Part shown: in pieces, positions 56,001-63,431 of the stretch
How the letters are laid out: each line of letters opens with the position of its first letter
Numbering within the stretch: position 1 is the first letter of the stretch
DNA from: Gloeomargaritales cyanobacterium VI4D9
GTDB lineage: Bacteria; Cyanobacteriota; Cyanobacteriia; Gloeomargaritales; Gloeomargaritaceae
NCBI GenBank assembly: GCA_927797885.1
Contig: OV696605.1
Span: 62,001 to 126,000, forward strand
Length of the DNA: 64,000 nucleotides
Direction of reading: 5' to 3'
Translations under genes and position numbers: made by a program
The notes under the pieces: generated by a model
Seen by the model: the letters and a program-made list of their open reading frames with translations, nothing else
Database searches by the model: none
Told to the model about the DNA's origin: nothing

Positions 56001-58836
56001 CAATGCGTTAGTTCTGGGCACTTCTAACTTGACCAATAATTTAACCATCACAACCAATGGTGATTTAACTCAAACCGGAGCGGTCACGGCTGGTGGAACC
56101 ACAACGATTAACACCAATGGCAATGATGTGACTTTGAATAATGCCGGGAATGACTTTAACACCCTGTTGTTAACCGCCAAAAATGCGACTATCACCGATA
56201 GCAATGCGCTAGTTCTGGGCACTTCTAATCTGACCAATAATTTAAGCATCACAACCAATGGTGATTTAACTCAAACCGGAGCGGTCACGGCTGGCGGAAC
56301 CACGACGATTAACACCAATGGCAATGATGTGACTTTGAATAACGCCGGGAATGACTTTAACAGCCTACTGTTAACTGCCAAAAATGCCACCATCACTGAT
56401 AGCAATGCGTTAGTTCTCGGTGCCTCGAATATCACGACAGATTTGACTGTTGTTACCAATGGTGATTTAACTCAAACCGGGGCGGTCACGGCTGGTGGAA
56501 CCACGACGATTAACACCAATGGCAATGATGTTACGCTAAATAACGCCGGGAATGACTTCAATACCCTGTTGTTAACTGCCAAAAATGCCACTATCACTGA
56601 TAGCAATGCGTTAGTTCTGGGCACTTCTAACTTGACCAATAATTTAACCATCACAACTACTGGTGATTTAACTCAAACCGGGGCGGTCACGGTTGGTGGA
56701 ACCACGACGATTAACACCAATGGCAATGATGTGACTTTGAATAATGCCGGGAATGACTTTAACACCCTGTTGTTAACCGCCAAAAATGCGACTATCACCG
56801 ATAGCAATGCGCTAGTTCTTGGCACTTCTAATCTGACCAATAATTTAAGCATCACAACCAATGGTGATTTAACTCAAACCGGAGCGGTCACGGCTGGCGG
56901 AACCACGACGATTAACACCAATGGCAATGATGTGACTTTGAATAACCCTGGGAATGACTTCAATACCCTGTTGTTAACCGCCAAAAATGCCACCATCACT
57001 GATAGCAATGCGTTAGTTCTGGGCACTTCTAATCTGACCAATGATTTAACCATCACAACCACTGGTGATTTAACTCAAACCGGGGCGGTCACGGCTGGTG
57101 GAACCACGACGATTAACACCAATGGCAATGATGTTACGCTAAATAACGCCGGGAATGACTTTAACAGCCTACTGTTAACTGCCAAAAATGCCACCATCAC
57201 TGATAGCAATGCGTTAGTTCTGGGCACTTCTAACTTGACCAATAATTTAACCATCACAACTACTGGTGATTTAACTCAAACCGGAGCGGTCACAGCTGGT
57301 GGAACCACGACGATTAACACCAATGGCGATGATGTGACTTTGAATAACCCTGGGAATGACTTTAACACCCTATTGTTAACCGCTAAAAATGCCACTATCA
57401 CTGATAGCAATGCGCTAGTTCTGGGCACTTCTAACTTGACTAATAATTTAACCATCACAACCACTGGGGATTTAACTCAAACCGGGGCGGTCACGGCTGG
57501 TGGAACCACGACGATTAACACCAATGGCAATGATGTTACGCTAAATAACGCCGGGAATGACTTTAACAGCCTACTGTTAACTGCCAAAAATGCCACTATC
57601 ACTGATAGCAATGCGTTAGTTCTGGGCACTTCTAACTTGACCAATAATTTAACCATCACAACTACTGGTGATTTAACTCAAACCGGGGCGGTCACGGTTG
57701 GTGGAACCACGACGATTAACACCAATGGCAATGATGTGACTTTGAATAACCCTGGGAATGACTTTAATACCCTATTGTTAACTGCCAAAAATGCCACCAT
57801 CACTGATAGCAATGCGTTAGTTCTGGGCACTTCTAATCTGACCAATAATTTAACCATCACAACCACTGGTGATTTAACTCAAACCGGGGCGGTCACGGCT
57901 GGTGGAACCACGACGATTAACACCAATGGCAATGATGTTACGCTAAATAACGCCGGGAATGACTTTAACCTAATTAATTTAACTGCAAAAAATGCAAAAA
58001 TTACTGACACAAATGGCTTGACAATCACTGGGACTTCTATTACTAAGGATTTGATTTTAACTGCTAATGGAGCTGTTACTCAAACTGGAGCAATTCTTGC
58101 GGATGGCTTAGCCCTACTTGGAAGCGGTAATTTTAACTTGCAAAATCCAGGTAATAGCATTAATACTCTCGCCGCTAATACCACGAATGATATTAGCTTT
58201 GTGAATAGCAAAACCTTAACAGTAGGCATAGTCAATCACACCGGCATTACCACCACGGGTACTGTATTTTTACAAACGATTGACGGGGATATTATTCTCG
58301 ATAACTCTGTAAATTCAACCGCTACTGGAAACGCAATTACGCTAGTGGCTGATGATAACTTTATTAACAACGCAGGTGCAACGGCTTTATCGGCAACTAA
58401 TGGCCGTTGGCTCGTCTATGCTACCAGTCCCACAGGAAACGTGAATGGCTGGCCGGTACTCGGAGGTTCTCAACAATTCAGCACTACCTTCCCTGCTGGT
58501 GCCTTATTCACTGGCAATGGCTTTTTATACAAAGTAGGGGCACCTTTTGTGCCGGGAGTACCCAATTTATTCACCACTGAACCCGTGACATTCACCCTGA
58601 ATTTCAATGACCGACAATGGCGAGACTTTGCCCAGTTTTCGGAGCAATCTGCGTTAATTGAATCGCTCGTTTGTACCAGCGATACAGCATTAGCTGATGC
58701 ACCAGTTAATAATTCCGATGAAACCCTGATTATTCTCGACCGTTCCATCAATCCTTTGGCGTTAACCCAGCGGGTATTTTTCCTTGATAATGGCTTGCCG
58801 AAGTGCGAAACAGACAGTCAAGCATCTAACTTTTAG
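50023..58836 (+). CDS. Giant filamentous-hemagglutinin-like exoprotein (two-partner secretion, TpsA type), paralogue 2
   Basis: 2937 residues; ATG at 50023 or 50032. A signal peptide (likely cut after PSVLA) precedes a TPS domain nearly identical to that of the 16.5-22.7 kb paralogue over about 300 residues (NINQSSDRAVINWNSFSIG, LINPNGIAF, DSDFMQGILRFEQMPGKPP). The middle has diverse beta-helix repeats, then fifteen nearly identical 67-68-residue repeats at about residues 1670-2675. The last 170 residues again match the paralogue (GNVNGW.VLGGSQQF, GFLYKVGAPFVPG, NFNDRQWRD) and end with two Cys about 50 residues apart. Export by a TpsB partner elsewhere is expected. Function unknown; adhesin or surface fibre is an inference. 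Confidence 0.9.
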   Translation: MHSMPQDWRILVLPFKLLLAVILYQPSVLALPQGGVVTQGQAVIQQESATKLNINQSSDRAVINWNSFSIGAPEWVNFQQPSSTSATLNRVTGNTPSSIAGKLTANGQIFLINPNGIAFLPTAQVDVAGLVASTLNIKDSDFMQGILRFEQMPGKPPASVVNEGLITVKEAGFAALVAPAVHNSGVISARLGKVVLASGTTVSLDFYGDGLLSVTVDPQLAGQITDIYGNKLSSLINNQGIITAPGGIVTLSAQAAGQIVDRVINTGGIIEAKYAENRNGVIVLSGGSKGTIAVNGVLDVSGEKGGKIQITGENVGLFGSAKVDASGDKSGGLVFIGGDYLGGQADKQRIDPSLNAQNTYVSSGSVINADAKVTGNGGEVIVWADNFTRFDGTITARGDNGGFVETSGKNILEIGDTAQVDTTGRIGETGTWLLDPLDLTISGTGTNNNVTGVSPFQPTGTGSILRDTTINTALGTNNVVVKTVGTTGTARGDITFANNANVNWATNKTFTVQAAGQIVMTPGSKVESTNTGTFNAIIFQANTAGTTTGNFNGIELQNNTQLSTKGGSIQLTGVGGTSLGNTGILISGSNTSITTAGAGTITITGTGKGTSGNNAGIVQELGAQVSTVNGAISYTGTGSNATNNNYGIYLDGTNTSVTTTGTGTITLTGKGQGTGTNNYGILQKDSAKVTTANGIITYKGTGASTADGIRIESGNNIIGGNSNKSVVLTSLNNGITLNDVKIQTKENIIITSPGNVIQNNNGGLFATTAGKGLQLNGAGNYTLTNPNNDIATLAAKNTGNISYRDANGFVVGTVGTVNGISIGTKNITLSAEGAVTQTQAIIANGLELTGTNATYTLTNTGNNVTTLAANTNNNLSFTDSNALIIGTVGATNGINAPGKNVTLKVNAGTVTQTQAIIAGGLELKGNATYTLTNVNNDVTTLAANVDNPLSFTDKNTLIIGTVNTTNGITTINDLVTLQTGGLLTINKAIAVGTEKVSINSVDGVIQGTAGVITGTGLRLLGTGTFNLNNTSNNIALLAADVNGSLTYVDSNVMAIDTVLGTTGVKTKNNPINISTVNGNLTVVNTAAVNDVDAGSSTVNLTAGGNNIFTNNANAKITGTGGVTITANSMTLNGGSVINSGTNITTLQPNTAGRLINLGGADIAATTLGLTSAELNTVTAGTLRVGKNDSGNITVSTAIAPSGTNTLSLITGGAVSQNAGATITETNLAIKSGSAITLNQSNQITNFAANATTGNVTLNDLGGLNIDTVDGVNGINAPNFNLTTTGNITQSAGANILTSGITTLNAGTNTITLTNSGNSFTNLNVLNASNASLTNSVGFNIQGINATGNVSLNAGGAVTQTGQILANTLDLQGAGSYTLNDSANNITTLTGNTTGAISYTDANDFTVGNLTTNNSNITLNAPNINTISFAGNVNTGSGNLTVTSGTINQTAGGITVNGTANFTSTKANTGNVTVNNNTATQLGGSIIGGDFTLTSTGNVTQSGSLKVAGTTTITAPNGLSGLTDPNNVLPNAFSPTTGDLIITGVGTVNLPANTITGNLTVTSLASGTGFAGTFGGSAITLDKANNFGGTVSFNTQTAGLVSLSGTPKIIQSGVQTVGQTSTFNAIGGTIDLNLNNQLTGAITLNTGATGGNINLINNQPTVIAGATTGANLAITSNGNLTQTGAVNVSGGTTTLNAGGNDITFNNAGNDFNTLLLTAKNATITDSNALVLGTSNLTNNLSITTTGDLTQTGAVTAGGTTTINTNGNDVTLNNPGNDFNTLLLTAKNATITDSNALILGASNLTNNLSITTTGDLTQTGAVTAGGTTTINTNGNDVTLNNAGNDFNSLLLTAKNATITDSNALVLGTSNLTNNLSITTTGDLTQTGAVTAGGTTTINTNGNDVTLNNPGNDFNTLLLTAKNATITDSNALILGASNLTNNLSITTTGDLTQTGAVTAGGTTTINTNGNDVTLNNAGNDFNSLLLTAKNATITDSNALVLGTSNLTNNLTITTNGDLTQTGAVTAGGTTTINTNGNDVTLNNAGNDFNTLLLTAKNATITDSNALVLGTSNLTNNLSITTNGDLTQTGAVTAGGTTTINTNGNDVTLNNAGNDFNSLLLTAKNATITDSNALVLGASNITTDLTVVTNGDLTQTGAVTAGGTTTINTNGNDVTLNNAGNDFNTLLLTAKNATITDSNALVLGTSNLTNNLTITTTGDLTQTGAVTVGGTTTINTNGNDVTLNNAGNDFNTLLLTAKNATITDSNALVLGTSNLTNNLSITTNGDLTQTGAVTAGGTTTINTNGNDVTLNNPGNDFNTLLLTAKNATITDSNALVLGTSNLTNDLTITTTGDLTQTGAVTAGGTTTINTNGNDVTLNNAGNDFNSLLLTAKNATITDSNALVLGTSNLTNNLTITTTGDLTQTGAVTAGGTTTINTNGDDVTLNNPGNDFNTLLLTAKNATITDSNALVLGTSNLTNNLTITTTGDLTQTGAVTAGGTTTINTNGNDVTLNNAGNDFNSLLLTAKNATITDSNALVLGTSNLTNNLTITTTGDLTQTGAVTVGGTTTINTNGNDVTLNNPGNDFNTLLLTAKNATITDSNALVLGTSNLTNNLTITTTGDLTQTGAVTAGGTTTINTNGNDVTLNNAGNDFNLINLTAKNAKITDTNGLTITGTSITKDLILTANGAVTQTGAILADGLALLGSGNFNLQNPGNSINTLAANTTNDISFVNSKTLTVGIVNHTGITTTGTVFLQTIDGDIILDNSVNSTATGNAITLVADDNFINNAGATALSATNGRWLVYATSPTGNVNGWPVLGGSQQFSTTFPAGALFTGNGFLYKVGAPFVPGVPNLFTTEPVTFTLNFNDRQWRDFAQFSEQSALIESLVCTSDTALADAPVNNSDETLIILDRSINPLALTQRVFFLDNGLPKCETDSQASNF
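55030..58047 (+). repeat. Fifteen tandem 201-bp repeats within the second exoprotein gene
   Basis: One 204-bp unit is followed by fourteen 201-bp units, each encoding N-L-x-I-T-T-x-G-D-L-T-Q-T-G-A-V and a fixed remainder ending L-G-T-S-N-L-T-N. Units alternate between NNPGNDFNTLL and NNAGNDFNSLL forms; units 2-3 and 4-5 are almost the same 402 bp. First and last units are the most diverged. Confidence 0.93.
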
Positions 58837-58923
58837 TCGTTCAACCAGTCCAGGATAATGCCCACGTTATGTGCACTGGGAAGGCTGAGATTGCTCCCGT
58901 CACAACCGGGTTGACCATTGTGG

Positions 58924-60171
58924 TTACGATGCCGCTGGACACCTCTGCCGATTTTGTGCCACTGCCCGCTCCGGGGTTTGTCCCAACAACGTCGCCTCAA
59001 TCGTCCGCCCCAAACAGTTCGACAACCGGTTATAATCCGCTCCATTCGGGCGGGAATAGGCAACTTGGGTCTGGGTTAAAAACACCTGCAAAAGGGGATG
59101 GTCAGCCAAAAAAGCCTGGTATTCCGGGTTTTGACGGGCAGATAGGGTCACGGGCAATGCCCCGGTTTGACGCGCCCAAGCCACTTGAAATTCATCCCCC
59201 AAAATGTAATCCAAAAACCGCAGTGCCGCCTGCTGTCGCCGGGAATCCGTCCGCATCAAAAATACATTGGCACCCCCCACAATCGTCGCCGGTCGTACCG
59301 CCTGGGGGATGGGCATGACGCTGAAGGGCACCCCCGTTTGACTCAGATACCCCAAGGTCCACGGTCCCGTAATCTGCATCGCCACCCGCCCCTGGATAAA
59401 CCCCTCCTGCTCATAACCCCGCTCCGGTGCCGAGAGTAGCGCTACCCCCATGTGCAGTAATTTTTGCCAAAATTGTAATGCACTCAGACTCGCCTCGGTC
59501 AACAACGGCACCGTGCCATTCACCACCTCCCCCCCCGCACTAAACCAAAAGGGCAACCAGGAAAACACCGTCCATTCCCCCTTACCCAACGGCAACAGCA
59601 AACCGTACTGGTCGGGGCGACCATCCCCATCCCCATCCCGGGTTAATTTCTGTGCCACCTGCGCCAATTCCTCCCACGTCCGGGGCAATTGGGTAATCCC
59701 CGCCGCCGCAAACAGGTCAGGGCGATAAAAAATGCCTAAATTACTGGTCGTAAACGGTACCGACCACAATTCCCCTTCCAAGGTCATACCGGGGAGCAAC
59801 GATGGGTCTAAATTTGCCAGACGACCCCCTTGATTTAACCAATCCGTCAAAGGGACAATGCCCTGCAAATCTACCAATCTACCCGTCAATAAACTATCAA
59901 ACCAAAGCAAATCCGGGGGGCTATTCCCCACAATCGCCGTGAGAATTTTCGGAAACTGTTGATCCGCCTGACCCACATAAATAGGTTGCACCTTTATATC
60001 TGTTTGTTGGGCATTAAATTGGGCGACTAATTCCTCAAAAATCACCCGATTGGTAGGGGGATTAATCCCATGCCATAGCGTTAACGTTAATGGGGTAATA
60101 TCTGAGGAATTTGCCCCTTGACAACCTAAGAGTAGAATACTGAGTAATAAACTTATTAATAGCCGTTTCAT
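58924..60171 (-). CDS. ABC transporter sugar-binding lipoprotein (family 1 solute-binding)
   Basis: 415 residues from the ATG at 60171; the frame stays open further upstream but MKRLLISLLLSILLLGCQG is a clear lipoprotein signal with lipobox LLGC. The mature part has family-1 sugar-binding features: LTLWHGINPPTNRVIFEELV, PDLLWFDS, WSVPFTTSNLGIFYR, GRVAMQITGPWTLGYL. It captures a sugar or sugar-like solute for import. No permease or ATPase gene is adjacent. The start overlaps the upstream methyltransferase stop by 4 bp (ATGA). Confidence 0.9.
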   Translation of the reverse strand: MKRLLISLLLSILLLGCQGANSSDITPLTLTLWHGINPPTNRVIFEELVAQFNAQQTDIKVQPIYVGQADQQFPKILTAIVGNSPPDLLWFDSLLTGRLVDLQGIVPLTDWLNQGGRLANLDPSLLPGMTLEGELWSVPFTTSNLGIFYRPDLFAAAGITQLPRTWEELAQVAQKLTRDGDGDGRPDQYGLLLPLGKGEWTVFSWLPFWFSAGGEVVNGTVPLLTEASLSALQFWQKLLHMGVALLSAPERGYEQEGFIQGRVAMQITGPWTLGYLSQTGVPFSVMPIPQAVRPATIVGGANVFLMRTDSRRQQAALRFLDYILGDEFQVAWARQTGALPVTLSARQNPEYQAFLADHPLLQVFLTQTQVAYSRPNGADYNRLSNCLGRTIEATLLGQTPERAVAQNRQRCPAAS

Positions 60172-61211
60172 TTCTGCGCCCCCACACAAGCAATCACTGG
60201 GTAATCCGGGTGTTTCATGTCCAATTCTGCGGGGGTTAATTCTTCTGCCGCTATCCCTAAAAAGGTTGCCAAAACCGTTAACGTATTCCCGTAGGTGTAT
60301 AAATGACATTGGGCATACTTGCGAAATAAATAATTCAAGCCATCGGGCAACAATCGCCAATAGTCCGCCGGTCGGTCGTGCAATCGTTGCGCCGTCGGTA
60401 CTAAAGCCAGACACCAACCCCCCGGTTTCAGCCACTGGTAGATATTGCGGATCACCAGCCCCGGGTCGTAACAATGTTCTAGCACGTTAAAAATTAAAAT
60501 CGTATCCACAGAAGCCGCTGGGATTACTTCCGTATCATGGGCATCCCCCACAAAATCTACCCCCGCTCCCGGCGCAATATTCATACAGCGATAGGACGTG
60601 ATTTTTGACGCATCTAATTCATAAAATTCCCGGTCTTTGGCGACCCCCCCTACTTCTAAAACATTACCCGTGATTTTATCCCCAACTGCTTGCAAAAATT
60701 GCCTTTGGTAATAGCGGTCAATGGGTGTCCCCCGGGAAAATCCCGTAATCCCACACAATGGAATACTCCGGCGCAAATCCCCCCAGTTCACCTGCCCCAC
60801 CGCCGGGACAATTAACCCTAGAGTGTAAAGTTCTTGAAATTCTCGTTGAAATTCCTGAAATTCTATTGCTGGATAGGGGGTAAACAATGGTTTTTTAGCA
60901 GTCAAATTCACCTGTTCCTGTAGTTCTAAATAACTGGCAAATCCTTGGGTCAAATAAACGATTTCCTGTTGCATGATTTTGATTGAAATATCATCGCCCA
61001 ATTCTGTTAGCTGAATGCCCGGTAATTTGGTTCGTAATTCCTGATAAATCCTGTAGCCTGATTCTAAAGTTTGGGGATGCAAAAAACACTCTAAAATGGC
61101 ACATTGCTTGGGCGTTAGGGGCACCGCAGACCGTTGACTCCAGCCAAACACCGCCTGGGTATTTGCGCCCGACCACCGGATAAATGTACTGGTACAATAC
61201 TGCGGCTTCAT
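60168..61211 (-). CDS. SAM-dependent methyltransferase-domain protein
   Basis: 347 residues from the ATG at 61211, which overlaps the HAD gene stop as ATGA. Residues 1-160 are an unassigned helical region (CAILECFLHPQTLESGYRIY). The class I methyltransferase domain follows: ITGNVLEVGGVAKDREFYEL (motif I), VDFVGDAHD, SVDTILIFNVLEHCYDPG and YQWLKPGGWCLALVPTA. This architecture occurs in methyltransferases of glycan synthesis. Translational coupling on both sides ties it to a HAD phosphatase and a sugar-binding lipoprotein. Substrate unknown. Confidence 0.82.
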   Translation of the reverse strand: MKPQYCTSTFIRWSGANTQAVFGWSQRSAVPLTPKQCAILECFLHPQTLESGYRIYQELRTKLPGIQLTELGDDISIKIMQQEIVYLTQGFASYLELQEQVNLTAKKPLFTPYPAIEFQEFQREFQELYTLGLIVPAVGQVNWGDLRRSIPLCGITGFSRGTPIDRYYQRQFLQAVGDKITGNVLEVGGVAKDREFYELDASKITSYRCMNIAPGAGVDFVGDAHDTEVIPAASVDTILIFNVLEHCYDPGLVIRNIYQWLKPGGWCLALVPTAQRLHDRPADYWRLLPDGLNYLFRKYAQCHLYTYGNTLTVLATFLGIAAEELTPAELDMKHPDYPVIACVGAQK

Positions 61212-62047
61212 TCCCCCAAAACCCAGGTTTTGATCGCCGTCACCACCCCATCTTCTTCCACCGTTGGTGCCACCCAATCCGCCTGCTTTTGTACTTCTAA
61301 AGGTGCATTCCCCATCGCAATCCCCACCCCAGCGTACTGCAACATTTCCAGGTCGTTGTAATTGTCCCCAATCGCCACCACCTGCGCCCGGGTAATACCC
61401 AATAATTCCTCAGCTAAATACTGCACCGCCACCCCTTTGTTGACCTGGGGGTTCGCCGCTTCAAAGTAAATGGGGGCGGAACGGGTTAAGTACAATTCAC
61501 TTTTATCGTACCGCTTTTGTAAGGTATCAATCATCTCATCCACAATCCGGGGGTCCTCACTCACCGCCAGGACTTTGGTGGGGGCAATGCCTACTTCCGC
61601 CAGGGTTACGCGCAAATCATCCACCAAAATTGGCTCAATCAAGGTGCGTTTGGCGTACTGGTCCGTATCGGGACGCATTTCCTGCACATACAACTGGTCA
61701 TCGAGATAAAAATGGATGGATAAATGGGGACTCAAATCCGCCTGTTCAAAATAATCCAGCAGTTCCACAGCCCGTTGAGGGTCAATCGGGCAATGGCGAT
61801 GACGCTCTCCGGTGTGGGGGTCCTGAATCCACGCCCCCTGGTAGCTCAAGAGGGGCAAAGTTAAATCCAATTCCCGATAAAATCGTAGGGCAGAACGGTA
61901 CATCCGTCCGGTGGCAATCGCCACTTTAATCCCCCTTTGTCGTACCAATTGTACAGCATTATGTACCGCCGGGGTAATGCAATTGTCATCCCCCACGACC
62001 GTACCATCTAAGTCAAGCACCAGCAAACGCACATCAAAAATCGGCAT
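61208..62047 (-). CDS. Cof-type HAD-superfamily phosphatase
   Basis: 279 residues from the ATG at 62047 (MPIFDVRLLVLDLDGTVVGD). The nucleophile motif is DLDGT, motif II is IATGR, the Lys is in PQVNKGVAVQYL, and motif IV is IGDNYNDLEML. The type C2 cap lies between motifs II and III. Cof-type enzymes dephosphorylate sugar phosphates, FMN or PLP. First of three overlapping genes (HAD, methyltransferase, sugar-binding protein), 34 bp after DUF445. A sugar-phosphate substrate is plausible from context. Confidence 0.9.
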   Translation of the reverse strand: MPIFDVRLLVLDLDGTVVGDDNCITPAVHNAVQLVRQRGIKVAIATGRMYRSALRFYRELDLTLPLLSYQGAWIQDPHTGERHRHCPIDPQRAVELLDYFEQADLSPHLSIHFYLDDQLYVQEMRPDTDQYAKRTLIEPILVDDLRVTLAEVGIAPTKVLAVSEDPRIVDEMIDTLQKRYDKSELYLTRSAPIYFEAANPQVNKGVAVQYLAEELLGITRAQVVAIGDNYNDLEMLQYAGVGIAMGNAPLEVQKQADWVAPTVEEDGVVTAIKTWVLGE

Positions 62048-62081
62048 GGTGGCGAAAAATGCGGGTTCGCCTGTCACTATA

Positions 62082-63323
62082 TCAGGTTTGCCCCCAGAGC
62101 CAGAGGGATTGCCCCAAACCCACCAACAGCCCCAGGATGCCCCCTAGGTTGACAATCGCCTGCAATTCACTGCGTACAATACCCTGAATCCCGGCTTCTA
62201 AATCCGCTGGGGATGTGGCATTCACCCGGTCAATAATGGCTTGGTCAATATCTAATATGGGGATCACTTGGGCAATCACTTGTTCCAGGTCTTTTTCTAA
62301 GTAACGCTCAATAATTAACGCCAATTCTTCGCTGATTAAACTCAGGGAGCTATTCATAACAGATGAACTGCGTAAACGGGTGAGAATTAAATGGGCAATT
62401 TCATCCCAGTTGAGGGAGTCACTCAGGTTTTGAATCAGGGCTGGACCATCAGTTTGCAGGTATTCCCGCACCAGTTCCCGCAGTTGTTTTCTCAGTTTGT
62501 GCATGGTGAGTACGGGCAAATTTTGTAGGGATAATTCCTTGATGAGTTCAGTAAGGCGGGATTTTAACCCCAGGGATTGCATCAATTCTGCCAGCCGTTG
62601 ATTCGCCGTTTCCGGTTCTTCAATACAAAACCGCCGCAGACGCATCAAGCCATTCCGCACCCCAAAAAAGTTCGCCACGACCCAATAGGTACCGGTGGTT
62701 TGTTCCCGTAAATCCTGGTCAATCACATCAATGGTTTCATCGGTTAGAAAATCCACCAAGGCTCGCCGTAGCAGATCAGGGGTTAACACCAATTCCAAGA
62801 GCCAATCCGCCACCTGTTCCGCTTGGGTAGCCGAAAGGCGAAATTCCAGTAAAAAGCGGTCAAAAATTTGGTTGATTTGCTCAGCTAAAAAGTCTTCCTG
62901 GCGGGCTAAAATTCGCAATAACCGGGGTAACGACTGCCCGAGGAAATCGTGTAAAATTCCCGCTAAAATTTTGGCGGTGCGGGCTTTGTATTCCTCCAGT
63001 TTGACTTGGTTTAAGGCAGTTTGGAGTAACCAATAAATTGCCGCTTGGGTGCGTTCCAATTGCAATAGCCTGCGGGCGATATTTTGTAACTCTTCCGGGG
63101 TGAGCAGGGAGCGGGTGATCGTATCGGCAATGCGGGCGGCGAGTCGTCCTTGGTTGCTGGGGATCAGACCGGGGGTAAAGGGCACCCGGTAGCGACCCAC
63201 GTAGAGGGGGCGGTAGGGACGAAAGAGCATCCGAATGGCAATATCATTGGTGAAATAACCAATCAGCGTGCCCAGAATGGGGGGTAAAACCAGGTTCAGG
63301 GGCAAGGACACAAGCAATTCCAC
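62082..63323 (-). CDS. DUF445-family membrane protein
   Basis: 413 residues. An N-terminal membrane helix ([20 protein letters not shown]) with the family motif [18 protein letters not shown] is followed by [17 protein letters not shown], also diagnostic of DUF445/YheB proteins. A long helical middle region precedes a C-terminal hydrophobic segment ([20 protein letters not shown]). Function is not established. It may be the first gene of the transcript containing the HAD phosphatase. Confidence 0.9.
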   Translation of the reverse strand: MELLVSLPLNLVLPPILGTLIGYFTNDIAIRMLFRPYRPLYVGRYRVPFTPGLIPSNQGRLAARIADTITRSLLTPEELQNIARRLLQLERTQAAIYWLLQTALNQVKLEEYKARTAKILAGILHDFLGQSLPRLLRILARQEDFLAEQINQIFDRFLLEFRLSATQAEQVADWLLELVLTPDLLRRALVDFLTDETIDVIDQDLREQTTGTYWVVANFFGVRNGLMRLRRFCIEEPETANQRLAELMQSLGLKSRLTELIKELSLQNLPVLTMHKLRKQLRELVREYLQTDGPALIQNLSDSLNWDEIAHLILTRLRSSSVMNSSLSLISEELALIIERYLEKDLEQVIAQVIPILDIDQAIIDRVNATSPADLEAGIQGIVRSELQAIVNLGGILGLLVGLGQSLWLWGQT

Positions 63324-63431
63324 CCAAAGTTAGCGATGATGGGACGGCACCCTCGGTCAGGGGATTCATTCCGATCATAAACTGTGGGCTGGGCTGGTTA
63401 TCCTAGAAGGTGGAGGTTTCCTGCGGTTGCC

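Noticed and set aside
55266-57866. Series of 60-62-residue minus-strand ORFs at a 201-bp period
   Set aside because: They are antisense shadows of the tandem repeat in the exoprotein gene, one per unit, with low-complexity Val/Leu/Ser composition.
55030-58047. CRISPR-like regular repetition
   Set aside because: The 201-bp units are contiguous, coding and in frame, with no unique spacers. No 20-40-bp repeat/spacer array was seen anywhere in the window.
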